A stretch of DNA of 64,000 bases from the NCBI GenBank assembly GCA_016342415.1, contig JAEIOD010000006.1:167746-231745 (forward strand), given 5' to 3'. Position numbers and translations under genes: made by a program. Positions 10,278 through 18,589 of the stretch are shown here, in pieces. The first letter of the stretch is position 1. The number at the start of each line of letters is the position of its first letter. This stretch comes from Clostridiales bacterium (lineage in GTDB: Bacteria; Bacillota; Clostridia; Peptostreptococcales; Acidaminobacteraceae). Under the pieces are notes generated by a model that was given only the letters and a program-made list of their open reading frames with translations, was not told the DNA's origin and ran no database searches.

Positions 10278-10314
10278 AAAAAGACGCCACGTATGATCTA
10301 CGTGACGTCTTTTT
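10278..10314 (-). terminator. his attenuator terminator hairpin
   Basis: An 11-bp GC-rich stem (GACGTCACGTA / TACGTGGCGTC, one G-U pair) with a GATCA loop, followed on the minus strand by a T run and preceded by an A run. It sits 30-70 nt upstream of hisZ, after the leader peptide, so transcripts that terminate here never reach the operon. Confidence 0.9.
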
Positions 10315-10373
10315 ATATCGTCATCATAGATGCAAGCTTTAGCTTATCAAAAGCAGAGCTTGCATCTATGAAC

Positions 10374-10448
10374 CTAATTGTCCATTATACAAACCCTGAA
10401 TCTATGATGATGATGTAATTGATTTAATAAAATTCTGTTCGATTTCAT
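10374..10448 (-). CDS. hisL: Histidine operon leader peptide
   Basis: A 24-residue peptide, MKSNRILLNQLHHHHRFRV followed by CIMDN, ending in TAG. Residues 12-15 are four consecutive His, all CAT. A strong GAGGAG sits 6 nt before the ATG. It lies between a near-consensus promoter and the attenuator terminator of the his operon. The His run is the sensor: translation through it depends on charged tRNA-His. It was too short for the usual ORF cut-off. Confidence 0.9.
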   Translation of the reverse strand: MKSNRILLNQLHHHHRFRVCIMDN

Positions 10449-10479
10449 AAGTGTCTCCTCATAAGTTCAATTTTAATGA

Positions 10480-10508
10480 AGTATAGCATGCATAAAAATA
10501 CATGTCAA
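10480..10508 (-). promoter_or_regulatory. his operon promoter
   Basis: On the minus strand TTGACA (10503-10508), a 17-nt spacer, then TATACT (10480-10485). This is a near-perfect housekeeping sigma promoter placed about 30 nt upstream of the leader peptide start. Confidence 0.88.
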
Positions 10509-10527
10509 CGTTATAATTATACTTTTT

Positions 10528-11733
10528 TTATTTTTGTACAAAATGTGCTGTTAACTCTGGTCCACTATTAAAAGTAATACCAGTACTTTCACATGATTTT
10601 TCATGATACCCGTTTTTTCCAGATTCTTTTAAGTCTTCTGAGTCATATATTAAATAGGGTACCGGATTAGAAGTATGTGTTCTAGTCCTTACTGGAGTTG
10701 GATGATCAGGCAATATCATCATTCTATACGGCTCGTTTTTTTGATCGAGTACTTGCTTCAAATACTTCACAACGACTTCATCAATTATCTCTATTGACTC
10801 TATCTTCTCATCTAAATTACCTTGATGACTGCATTCATCTGGTGCTTCTAAGTGTAAGTAAACATAATCATTGCCATCTTCTAAAGCTTTTAAGCAAGCG
10901 TCTGCTTTACCTTTGAAATTCGTATGAATCGTCCCAGTTGCACCTTCAACGTGAATGGCTTCCATACCAGCACATTTGCCGATACCTTTTATTAAATCCA
11001 CCGCTGAAATGGTAACACCTTTTAGACCATATAAGTCTTCGAACAAGTCCAGTCTAGGCTTTTTACCTTCACCCCATATCCAAATCATATTGGCTGGATT
11101 CAGACCACGTCTTCTTCTATCCTCATTGATCGGATGATGATTTAGAATCTCAAAACTCTTTTTCTCAAATGCCCATATCCAATCAACTCCAGCAGGAACA
11201 TACTTCTCTAACGTCTGTTCCAAGAAGTCATGAGGTGGTTGAAGTTTTAAATCTAGAGTGCCATTTTCCCACACCACTATATTTCTATAACTTGTACCAT
11301 CAAAGAATTTTTTGGTCTCATCATTTAAGGCTTCTCTTAACGCATCCATCAACTGACTTGCTTCCCCACTCGTAATATCTGAAGCGCTATGATCGATCAT
11401 CACTTTATTTTCATAAGGCATATCTTCTGATACCGTCACCAAATTGCATCTAAAAACAATATCATCTGGTTTCATAGGTATACCGATATTAGCAGCCTCT
11501 AATGGTGATCTTCCCGTATGATATTTATCTGGTGCATAACCCATAATCGACAGATTCGCAACATCACTACCTGGTGCCATGCCTTCTGGTATTGTATGTA
11601 CCATACCGAGTTCCGAAACTTTAGCCAATTCATCAATGTTATTTATATTGGCATATTCCAAGGGTGTTTTGTTACCAAGTGATGCTATTGACTCATCTGC
11701 CATACCATCGATTAATACAACTATATACTTCAT
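10528..11733 (-). CDS. ApgM-type phosphoglycerate mutase family protein, possible homoserine kinase
   Basis: An alkaline-phosphatase superfamily metalloenzyme of 401 residues. Metal ligands and the catalytic Ser region are seen in VVLIDGMADES, APGSDVANLSIMGY and YHTGRSPLEAANIGI, with the C-terminal MILPDHPTPVRTRTHT. By family this is cofactor-independent (archaeal-type, ApgM) phosphoglycerate mutase. It starts only 3 nt after thrC, in the same operon. Family members next to threonine genes have been reported as alternative homoserine kinases, and no thrB is seen here, so that role is at least as likely. GAGGTG precedes the ATG. Confidence 0.85.
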   Translation of the reverse strand: MKYIVVLIDGMADESIASLGNKTPLEYANINNIDELAKVSELGMVHTIPEGMAPGSDVANLSIMGYAPDKYHTGRSPLEAANIGIPMKPDDIVFRCNLVTVSEDMPYENKVMIDHSASDITSGEASQLMDALREALNDETKKFFDGTSYRNIVVWENGTLDLKLQPPHDFLEQTLEKYVPAGVDWIWAFEKKSFEILNHHPINEDRRRRGLNPANMIWIWGEGKKPRLDLFEDLYGLKGVTISAVDLIKGIGKCAGMEAIHVEGATGTIHTNFKGKADACLKALEDGNDYVYLHLEAPDECSHQGNLDEKIESIEIIDEVVVKYLKQVLDQKNEPYRMMILPDHPTPVRTRTHTSNPVPYLIYDSEDLKESGKNGYHEKSCESTGITFNSGPELTAHFVQK

Positions 11734-11736
11734 ATG

Positions 11737-13191
11737 TCACCTCAATATCGTTTCAACTGTATTTTTGATAGAAACTTTGCTGATGACATGAGGATGTCTT
11801 ACCTCATCTTCAGATAAAGTTTCTATTGATTTAGGAATTTCTAAACCTGTCTTTGCTGATAATATCTTAATCAGTTCAAAGTCATCATCCAATAACAAAT
11901 CATCTGAAATACTCTTTAAGACATCTCTTGTAAATTTATAAGGGCTTGCTGTTGACGCTATTAGAGAAAGCGTTTCATCCCCTGATTCTTTTTTATAATA
12001 ATCATAGACTACTTCTGCAACCGCTGTATGTGTATCCAGTAAATAACCTTCATTTTCATAAACTGATTTTATTTTAGAAAGCGTTTCACGTTCTGTTGCA
12101 AAGTGTCCAAAGAAATCTGACATCGCTTTTTTACCGTTCTCAGATATTTCATATTTTTTCTCAGTTTTAAGCTTCATCATCAAGTCATTTACATCTTCTC
12201 CGATGAGTGATAAATATCTTTCTAGATTTGAGGATATTAAAATATCCATTGATGGTGAGTTGGTGACTTTAAACGGTCTATCCAAGTCATATATACCTGT
12301 TTTAATAAAATCGCTTAATACAGCATTTTCATTTGAAGCACAGATGAACTTCTTGATTGGAAGACCCATTTCCTTAGCATATCTAGCGGCTAAAATATTA
12401 CCGAAGTTACCTGTTGGTACAACCACATTCATTTCATCACCCAACTCTATAAGCCCTTTTCTTACATGTTCTAAGTAACCATGGATATAATATACTATTT
12501 GAGGTACCAAACGCCCTATGTTAATGGAGTTAGCAGATGAAAATACAAAGCCATCTGATTTTAATTGTTTTTTAAGTTCATCATCTAAAAAGATTGATTT
12601 GACTGCAGACTGTGCATCATCAAAGTTACCCTTGATACCAAAAACAAATGTATTATTGCCCTTTTGAGATACCATTTGATGCTTTTGTATATCACTAATA
12701 CCTTCTGATGGATAGAATACAACTATTTTTGTGCCTTCTACATCAGCAAAACCTTCAAGTGCCGCTTTACCAGTATCTCCAGAAGTCGCTGTCAAAATAA
12801 CAATCTCTTCTTTGATTCCAAGTCTTTTCGATGCTTTTTTCATTAAGTAAGGCAAAATAGATAGTGCCATATCTTTAAAAGCCAAAGTTTTACCATGATA
12901 CAGTTCTAAAATACTTCTACCTTCCAAGTATTTAATCGGTACAATTTCATCTACAAACTTTTCATCATAAGCTTTATAAACACTACATTTAATCTCTTGT
13001 TCAGAAAAGTCTGTCAAATACAAAGACAACACATTAGATGCCAGTTCTTGATATGACTTGGATAATAACTCGGATAAATCCAAGCTTGGAACGGATACCG
13101 GCACATACAAACCACCATCTGGTGCTATGCCGTCAACTATGGCTTTCGAACTCAAAACTGTTTCATTTCCTCTTGTACTCTTATATAACAT
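11737..13191 (-). CDS. thrC: Threonine synthase
   Basis: A PLP enzyme that converts O-phosphohomoserine to threonine. It has the N-terminal YKSTRGNE and GIAPDGGLYVP of the long (class I) form, the PLP lysine in GKTLAFKDMALSILPYL, and TSGDTGKAALEGF and VPTGNFGNILAARYAKEMG for phosphate binding. 484 residues from ATG 13191, which has CAGGAGG 6 nt upstream; an in-frame GTG at 13221 is less likely. First gene of a two-gene operon. Confidence 0.95.
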   Translation of the reverse strand: MLYKSTRGNETVLSSKAIVDGIAPDGGLYVPVSVPSLDLSELLSKSYQELASNVLSLYLTDFSEQEIKCSVYKAYDEKFVDEIVPIKYLEGRSILELYHGKTLAFKDMALSILPYLMKKASKRLGIKEEIVILTATSGDTGKAALEGFADVEGTKIVVFYPSEGISDIQKHQMVSQKGNNTFVFGIKGNFDDAQSAVKSIFLDDELKKQLKSDGFVFSSANSINIGRLVPQIVYYIHGYLEHVRKGLIELGDEMNVVVPTGNFGNILAARYAKEMGLPIKKFICASNENAVLSDFIKTGIYDLDRPFKVTNSPSMDILISSNLERYLSLIGEDVNDLMMKLKTEKKYEISENGKKAMSDFFGHFATERETLSKIKSVYENEGYLLDTHTAVAEVVYDYYKKESGDETLSLIASTASPYKFTRDVLKSISDDLLLDDDFELIKILSAKTGLEIPKSIETLSEDEVRHPHVISKVSIKNTVETILR

Positions 13192-13250
13192 CAAACCCTC
13201 CTGTCCGTGTACTAAAGACACTTGTGTGCATTTTCCATTAAAATTTACTT

Positions 13251-13279
13251 ATTGTAACATAGTACTATTTAAGACGCAA
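13251..13279 (-). promoter_or_regulatory. Probable thrC promoter
   Basis: On the minus strand TTGCGT (13274-13279), a 17-nt spacer and TACAAT (13251-13256), about 60 nt before the thrC start and just downstream of the Nudix gene terminator. No T-box was recognised in this short leader. Confidence 0.45.
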
Positions 13280-13296
13280 CAGCAACTTTAAAATAA

Positions 13297-13326
13297 AAAA
13301 CAAGTTTCTTTTCAGAAGCTTGTTTT
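13297..13326. terminator. Terminator downstream of the Nudix gene
   Basis: A 13-bp stem (AAAACAAGTTTCT / AGAAGCTTGTTTT, one G-T pair, 4-nt loop). On the minus strand it ends in a T run, so it closes the galM-Nudix unit before the thrC promoter. Confidence 0.8.
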
Positions 13327-13371
13327 GCTATACCGTATTTTTTTTGCTTTTTAATAGACTTATATCACTGA

Positions 13372-14028
13372 CTATTTGATAAATTTCTTAACTGTTTCAC
13401 AAACAATTTGAGCTGTGATACCCCAAAGTGTCCCATGTTCCGTTCTATAAACATAAACTTCTCTTAAACTGTCATTCCAGGAATGATGGTATCTTTCTGG
13501 TAAATCCAACTCCTTAACAGGAAAATACTCAATTAGATTACCCTCATCATCCACTTCAGATGAAAAAGACCTTACTTTAATTCCATAGGTTTCCGGTTCG
13601 TTTTCTATAAAGTATTCTACAGGAATTGTAAATACATACTCAACTTCATCTTTACTGACTTTTAACTCGTCTAGACTATCGATGTGAATAATCCCAAGGA
13701 AGTTTTCTATATACACATGAGAAATAAAAGAATCTATTTGCTTGATCACTTCTATTTTATCTTTTGTAATACCTAATTCTTCACACGTTTCTCTAACAGC
13801 AGTTTCTTCAAAGCTATTGTCCAGTTCAAGATCATATTGCCCACCTGGAAAACTGATTTCAGAGCCTTGTCTTATGTGTTTGGCACGCTTTTGAAAGAGA
13901 AAATGATACTCGCCTTCTAATTTTACAAGCGCTACAAAAACAGCAAAATGCCCTAATTTATGGCGACCTAAAATATCATGTTCCTCCGGTAAATTATTTA
14001 TAAATGTTTCGAATTTATTTTGATTCAT
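13372..14028 (-). CDS. Nudix hydrolase, CoA pyrophosphatase-like
   Basis: 218 residues. RAKHIRQGSEISFPGGQ followed by ETAVRETCEELGI is a Nudix box preceded by the extra motif seen in NudL/YeaB-type coenzyme A pyrophosphatases (UPF0035). It probably cleaves CoA to 3'-phosphoADP and phosphopantetheine. The start at 14028 (NQNKFETF) avoids a 47-nt overlap with galM that a start at 14076 would require. It is co-transcribed with galM. Confidence 0.82.
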   Translation of the reverse strand: MNQNKFETFINNLPEEHDILGRHKLGHFAVFVALVKLEGEYHFLFQKRAKHIRQGSEISFPGGQYDLELDNSFEETAVRETCEELGITKDKIEVIKQIDSFISHVYIENFLGIIHIDSLDELKVSKDEVEYVFTIPVEYFIENEPETYGIKVRSFSSEVDDEGNLIEYFPVKELDLPERYHHSWNDSLREVYVYRTEHGTLWGITAQIVCETVKKFIK

Positions 14029-14029
14029 A

Positions 14030-14986
14030 TCACTCAACCTTAAATTTATAAACTGTCTTTTGTGCATAAACCTCATCCTTTTTTAGAATACACGTTGTGA
14101 AATGAGGATGGTTTAAACTATCAGGTTCCTTTTGAAATTCAATTGCTAAACCCTGGTGTTTTTTATGTCCTTCCAAGGGGAAATTGTAACTGTAGAGTAC
14201 AACACATGGCTGATCTGACGATATCATCAATTGTCTGCCTGTTGTTTCATCGGAAAGTTTTAATTTTACGTCACCATTTACCAGCCATGGATGATCATAT
14301 CCACCACCATTTTTCAGCTGTTGATCTTCTAAGAAAATATCTCTACCGATCTTTTTAGGGATTCTGAAATCAAATGGTGTTTCCTTTACATCTAATAAAT
14401 TCCCTGTCGGTATAGAAAGCTCATCAATTTCTAATAACTGATCACTGTTTACCATCAACTCCATTTCTAAAATGGTTTCTTTTGGATTTAAATTAAAGTA
14501 ACTGTGATTGGTTAAATTCAAAAGCGTATCCTGATCTGAAATCCCTTTATAATCAATAATCAGTTCATCTTTATCTGTAAGTGTATATCTTACAGTCATC
14601 TCTACCGTACCAGGAAAACCTTCTTCACCATCTGGAGAGACATAAGTAAGAATCAATGAACCAGGACATTCTTTAACGTCCCATATCTTCTTGTCAAAGC
14701 CATTAGAACCACCGTGGAGTCCATTGCCTCTATCTATTGCAGGCATTTGATAGTGCTTATTATTAAGCGTATAAATACCCTCTTTAATTCTACCTGCGGT
14801 TCTTCCGATAATTGCACCAAAGAAGGCATCATTGTTAATATAATCTTCTATATGTTCAAAGCCATGAATGATGTTTTCAAAGTTTCCTTCTCTATCAGGT
14901 ACTTTGATTTCATGGATGATGCCACCCAAATTTAAAATAGTGACTTCAATATTGTGTTTGTTTTTAAGTGTATAAGCTTTTATCAT
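14030..14986 (-). CDS. galM: Aldose 1-epimerase (galactose mutarotase)
   Basis: Interconverts alpha- and beta-anomers of galactose or glucose. 318 residues with GRTAGRIKEG, GNGLHGGSNGFDKKIWDV, the catalytic-His motif LTNHSYFNLN and a late Glu in GLAIEFQKEPDSLNHP. Slightly shorter than many GalM (about 340), without a missing core motif. GGAGG precedes the ATG. First gene of the galM-Nudix unit. Confidence 0.92.
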   Translation of the reverse strand: MIKAYTLKNKHNIEVTILNLGGIIHEIKVPDREGNFENIIHGFEHIEDYINNDAFFGAIIGRTAGRIKEGIYTLNNKHYQMPAIDRGNGLHGGSNGFDKKIWDVKECPGSLILTYVSPDGEEGFPGTVEMTVRYTLTDKDELIIDYKGISDQDTLLNLTNHSYFNLNPKETILEMELMVNSDQLLEIDELSIPTGNLLDVKETPFDFRIPKKIGRDIFLEDQQLKNGGGYDHPWLVNGDVKLKLSDETTGRQLMISSDQPCVVLYSYNFPLEGHKKHQGLAIEFQKEPDSLNHPHFTTCILKKDEVYAQKTVYKFKVE

Positions 14987-15027
14987 AAACTCCTCCGTTC
15001 ATTTAATAGTATACCTCTAAATCGAAA

Positions 15028-15052
15028 AAAATGGGACATAAAATCCCATTTT
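15028..15052 (-). terminator. Terminator after the APH-like gene
   Basis: AAAATGGGA / TCCCATTTT, a 9-bp stem with a 7-nt loop and a T run on the minus strand, about 95 nt downstream of the kinase-like gene and just upstream of galM. Confidence 0.75.
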
Positions 15053-15146
15053 CTCATTCCATAATTACAGCAACTTTATGAGTTTTTTATCATCAAATAA
15101 CGGTAAATGGTAATTTCAGATTGCTTTTAATCTATAAGAATTGCCT

Positions 15147-15797
15147 TCATACCTTCTCCAATACCAATGCTTTCTTCAGATATAAAATATCTTCTCTATT
15201 TTCTGTATCCGTTGGAACCGGTGTATACTCTACTAGAAATACAGTTCTAGCAATATCATATAAATAACTACCTCTACACACATTCATAAAATCAATTACC
15301 ACGAACTGCCCATTTGACATTATGATGTTGCCTGGATGAAAATCACCATGACATAATATCTCATCATCAACTAGTCTGTCTAATAACTGTAACTTTTTTT
15401 CACATTTCATAGAGTTAACCGATGAGGCATTTTTTATATTGGCTTTTAAAAAGTCCTTGTACTTAGGAACATCATCAATCTTATACTGTAAGATTGATTT
15501 ATGCAGTTCAGCCATATAGACTGCACATTGTTTCACATCCTGGGTTTCAATCACCCAATCCAACAGGGAGTCACCTGTGATTTTATTATAGACAATGCCC
15601 GTTTGATTTTCGTATGAAATCATCTCATATGCTTTGGGTTTTCCAAAACTCATCGTTTCTATTGCCTTTGCATTATGAAACTCTTTTTCTATGGATTCTA
15701 AAGGATATCCTGAATTAAAAAGTTTCAGTACTTTATCTTCTTGCCATTCATATACCACAGCAGTATTACCCACACCAACTACTTTTCCGTATTTCAT
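15147..15797 (-). CDS. APH/choline-kinase-like phosphotransferase, short C-terminus
   Basis: A small-molecule kinase fold. It has a Gly-rich ATP loop (VGVGNTAVVYEW), a Lys in KVLKLF, the catalytic loop CHGDFHPGNII with Asp as base, and VIDFMNV as the Mg-binding Asp. It ends soon after the segment LYDIARTVFLVEYTPVP, where homologues usually run about 40-60 residues further, so the C-terminal helices look truncated (216 residues). Substrate unknown. The ATG at 15797 is preferred over a TTG at 15809. Confidence 0.75.
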   Translation of the reverse strand: MKYGKVVGVGNTAVVYEWQEDKVLKLFNSGYPLESIEKEFHNAKAIETMSFGKPKAYEMISYENQTGIVYNKITGDSLLDWVIETQDVKQCAVYMAELHKSILQYKIDDVPKYKDFLKANIKNASSVNSMKCEKKLQLLDRLVDDEILCHGDFHPGNIIMSNGQFVVIDFMNVCRGSYLYDIARTVFLVEYTPVPTDTENREDILYLKKALVLEKV

Positions 15798-15956
15798 ACA
15801 GCCCCACAATCTAGAAGTTTATTAACTCAAAACTAAAAAATCTACCACTTAATAATATCAAACAAATCAGGAATTTTACATTGTTTTAATAATACAAAAA
15901 AAAATTACCTACAAAATAAAACTTTTTAGAATCCATTTTATAGGTACAACTTCATA

Positions 15957-17489
15957 TTATTCACTTTTAGATTTTGTGTTTAACTCAATAATAAATGCTG
16001 TGCCGGTTTCACTTGAAGCATCACAACTAATTGATCCTCCTAGTCCGTTGACAACCAGGTTCTCAACAATTGCCAAACCAAGTCCTGTCCCGGGTGATAA
16101 TCGTTCTACCTTTGAAAAAGGCATAAAAGCAACTTCGCAGAACTCTTCTGTCATCCCTTTTCCAAAATCTTTAAAAACAATAACTATACCATCCATTATT
16201 TTTTTACATGAGATATTTAATTTTATATCCTCTTTCTCCTGATACCCATGAATTACAGAATTGTCAACCAATTGCTTAAGTACTTCAAGCATTAATGTAG
16301 GCCTTATTAAAAAATCGATACTCTTATCACATTCAATATCATATTTTATACTTTCATCATAATCAAACACTATAATATTCATAGACTTCTCAAGAAACTC
16401 GTTCATATTAACATCTCTCTCAACTTTATGTTCCAATGAGACATTCAATGCTTTAAACTGATTAACCAATTTTACTACTTGTCTTAATGATTCACTGAGT
16501 TTCTTTTGTGAGATGTCAAGAGACTCGTATTCTCCTATTGGAATTTCATACTTGATACCGTCAGACGATTCTCTTAATGACACCATTTGATCTATATACG
16601 ATGAAATAGTGACAGCATTTCCAAGAGGTGTGCCTATTTCATGAGCAACTCCTGAAACAAGCTTAGTGGTTAACTTTATATTGGATATCTTTAGTATTTC
16701 TTTCTCAGCAGAATGAAGCTTTGAAATCACGCCTTCAAGCTCTGTGTTCTTTTCCATAAGCTCATTGGTCCTCATTTCAACCTTATTTTCTAAAGAGTCA
16801 TTAAGGATTTTTAATTCTTGTGTGTACATGATAACCTGCTCCTTCATAGACATAAAGGAAGTAATCAAAGAGTCTATTTCCATAATATCCGACTCTAGTT
16901 TCATATCAAAATCTTTTATAATGTTATTTGCATAGAATTCCAGTTCCTTTATTGGTTTTATTGTTTTATTTATATTCCTTGTCATAACGAAGAATATACC
17001 TAATATCAACACCAGAACAATGAAAAGCTCCTGCATTGAATCTACCATCAGGTTTCTATAGAGAGCCTTCTTTGTATACTTCAACTCAAGACTACCAATT
17101 ACAGAGCCATTTCTATTGATATCACTTGTTATGAGATTAAGATTTTTTTCGTCCGACTCCAATACTTTATCGTAAACCACTCCTGTTATGGCATCACGAA
17201 CAATCAAACTATAGATTTCAGTATTAATAAATACAGAATCCCCTATTGAATGTATTTGTTCTTCATCATAATCCCAAACAGCTTCAGTCAGAGAACTTAT
17301 CAAAACACCGTTTACATTCTCCATTTTATCTTCTAGATTGCTATTAAGTATGTTGTACTTTACAACAACTTGTATTAACTGCGCTGTAATGAATATCATA
17401 AGAATTGCAATTGCGACAGAATGAGTCAAACTCTTAGACAGTTCCTTCTTATCATTATTCTTCTTGCTCATATTTCTCAAGAATATCAT
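15957..17489 (-). CDS. Membrane sensor histidine kinase
   Basis: TM1 lies near the N-terminus (HSVAIAILMIFITAQLIQVVV). An extracytoplasmic segment of about 110 residues follows, then TM2 (LFIVLVLILGIFFVM), a HAMP-like linker and coiled coil, an H-box VAHEIGTPLGNAV and a HATPase_c domain (N-box VDNSVIHGY, G1 DFGKGM, G2 GTGLGLAIVENLV). No receiver or response regulator is nearby, so its partner is elsewhere. The start is uncertain (17471, 17489 or 17492); GGAG lies 6 nt before 17489. It overlaps the binding-protein gene upstream, implying a coupled sensing pair. Confidence 0.9.
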   Translation of the reverse strand: MIFLRNMSKKNNDKKELSKSLTHSVAIAILMIFITAQLIQVVVKYNILNSNLEDKMENVNGVLISSLTEAVWDYDEEQIHSIGDSVFINTEIYSLIVRDAITGVVYDKVLESDEKNLNLITSDINRNGSVIGSLELKYTKKALYRNLMVDSMQELFIVLVLILGIFFVMTRNINKTIKPIKELEFYANNIIKDFDMKLESDIMEIDSLITSFMSMKEQVIMYTQELKILNDSLENKVEMRTNELMEKNTELEGVISKLHSAEKEILKISNIKLTTKLVSGVAHEIGTPLGNAVTISSYIDQMVSLRESSDGIKYEIPIGEYESLDISQKKLSESLRQVVKLVNQFKALNVSLEHKVERDVNMNEFLEKSMNIIVFDYDESIKYDIECDKSIDFLIRPTLMLEVLKQLVDNSVIHGYQEKEDIKLNISCKKIMDGIVIVFKDFGKGMTEEFCEVAFMPFSKVERLSPGTGLGLAIVENLVVNGLGGSISCDASSETGTAFIIELNTKSKSE

Positions 17490-18225
17490 CATATACTCCG
17501 TTCTCATGTATCTTATCCATTCCATCATTGAACTTTTCGAGTATCTCATCGACATTAGGATAATCTTTTCCCATTAGAAGAGATAACCAATAACTAAACT
17601 CTTCAATTGGTGTAACACCCATTTTACTAACATACTCAGGATAATTATCCTCCAATAGATAAAAGGCATTATTTTTATCCATTACAACGAAATCCACTCT
17701 TTTATTTATCAATTTTTCCAGAGCATCTAATTCCGAAGTAGAATAATCCAAATTGATATTTAAGGTTTCAAGGACTTCTAGGTATTGATATGATTCTAAA
17801 ACACCTATCCTATAATCACTACGAAATATTTCTTCAACAGTAAAATCATCAATTATCTCATCTTCAAGGTATACTAATATAGTTTTCTGGTATATCAGTG
17901 GTTTGCTAAACTTATAAGTTCCTTTTCTTATTTCGGTTTCGGTCCAAGGAAAAGAACCAAATGCAAGATTATTTTGAACCATTTGCAGGCATCTTTCCCA
18001 TGGATATAATTCAATAACGACATCAATATCGGTCTCATTAAATGCGGCAAGAACAATTTCAGTTGTAACACCTCTATTGGTATCAAAAACAAACGGAGGC
18101 CAATAATCAGTAACAATAAGCAGCTGGTTAGTTTCCTCTTTTTCAATATAATCAGTATTTTCTATTTTCTCAGTACACCCAATCATCATGACCAAAACAA
18201 TAAAAATTACAAGAATTCGTTTCAT
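17455..18225 (-). CDS. Periplasmic-binding (SBP_bac_3-like) lipoprotein
   Basis: A signal peptide with lipobox VMMIGC anchors the protein outside the membrane. The rest resembles a family 3 solute-binding domain (VTDYWPPFVF, VTTEIVLAAF, IRKGTYKFSKPLIYQK, YRIGVLESYQYLEVLE, RVDFVVMDKNNAFYLL). No ABC permease is present. The gene overlaps the histidine kinase, so it more likely presents a ligand to that kinase than feeds a transporter. AGAGGTG precedes the ATG. 256 residues is normal for the family. Confidence 0.87.
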   Translation of the reverse strand: MKRILVIFIVLVMMIGCTEKIENTDYIEKEETNQLLIVTDYWPPFVFDTNRGVTTEIVLAAFNETDIDVVIELYPWERCLQMVQNNLAFGSFPWTETEIRKGTYKFSKPLIYQKTILVYLEDEIIDDFTVEEIFRSDYRIGVLESYQYLEVLETLNINLDYSTSELDALEKLINKRVDFVVMDKNNAFYLLEDNYPEYVSKMGVTPIEEFSYWLSLLMGKDYPNVDEILEKFNDGMDKIHENGVYDDILEKYEQEE

Positions 18226-18240
18226 TTAAACACCTCTTCA

Positions 18241-18589
18241 ATTACTTTCACTTAAGCATATTTTACCCTTTAGCAGTACTAGTAAACATTACCATCAGGT
18301 GCTCTACTATTATTTTCTAATATACACCAAGTTAAAACTCAGAAATATCTAAGTACTATTTAAAACTCATGTATTGTAGCCGTTACAGTCTTATATCATT
18401 CACAAAAGAACTATTTAAAAAGTGGTTTTATTAAACATGTTATGTCATCTGTTTTTTTATCAAAATAAAGGGATGATTCAATTGAATCCCCCCTAAACAA
18501 CTGCCATTGTGAATAAACAAATCGCTCCTACCTCTATTTAAACTGACTTGGATACACCAAGTTCATCCGGAGCTCCTAATACTTACCGC
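18241..18589. other. Intergenic region, 349 bp, no gene found
   Basis: AT-rich spacer between two minus-strand signalling genes. It holds a perfect 14-bp palindrome (GATTCAATTGAATC, 18475-18488) within a GGG...CCC context and a 6-bp hairpin at about 18544-18560 that may end the GAF-PAS kinase transcript. Nothing else was recognised. Confidence 0.5.

Larger units (their letters stand above)
10278..10448 (-). promoter_or_regulatory. Histidine-responsive transcription attenuator
   Basis: Five segments can pair in exclusive ways on the minus strand. A is the His codons plus AGAT (10403-10415). B is 10357-10371. C is 10319-10338. D/E is the terminator. B pairs with C perfectly over 15 bp. A pairs with C over 11 bp. 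C (ATCTATGATGACG) pairs with the terminator's 5' arm over 12 bp with one bulge, forming an antiterminator. Codons 19-21 (10387-10396) can pair with B. Inferred logic: stalling on His codons hides A, codons 19-21 then hold B, and C blocks the terminator. With histidine present the ribosome reaches the stop, A holds C and transcription stops. Confidence 0.8.

Noticed and set aside
13192..13296. T-box or threonine leader before thrC
   Set aside because: The gap is too short for a T-box, and no Thr/Ile codon run or terminator-antiterminator pair was found.
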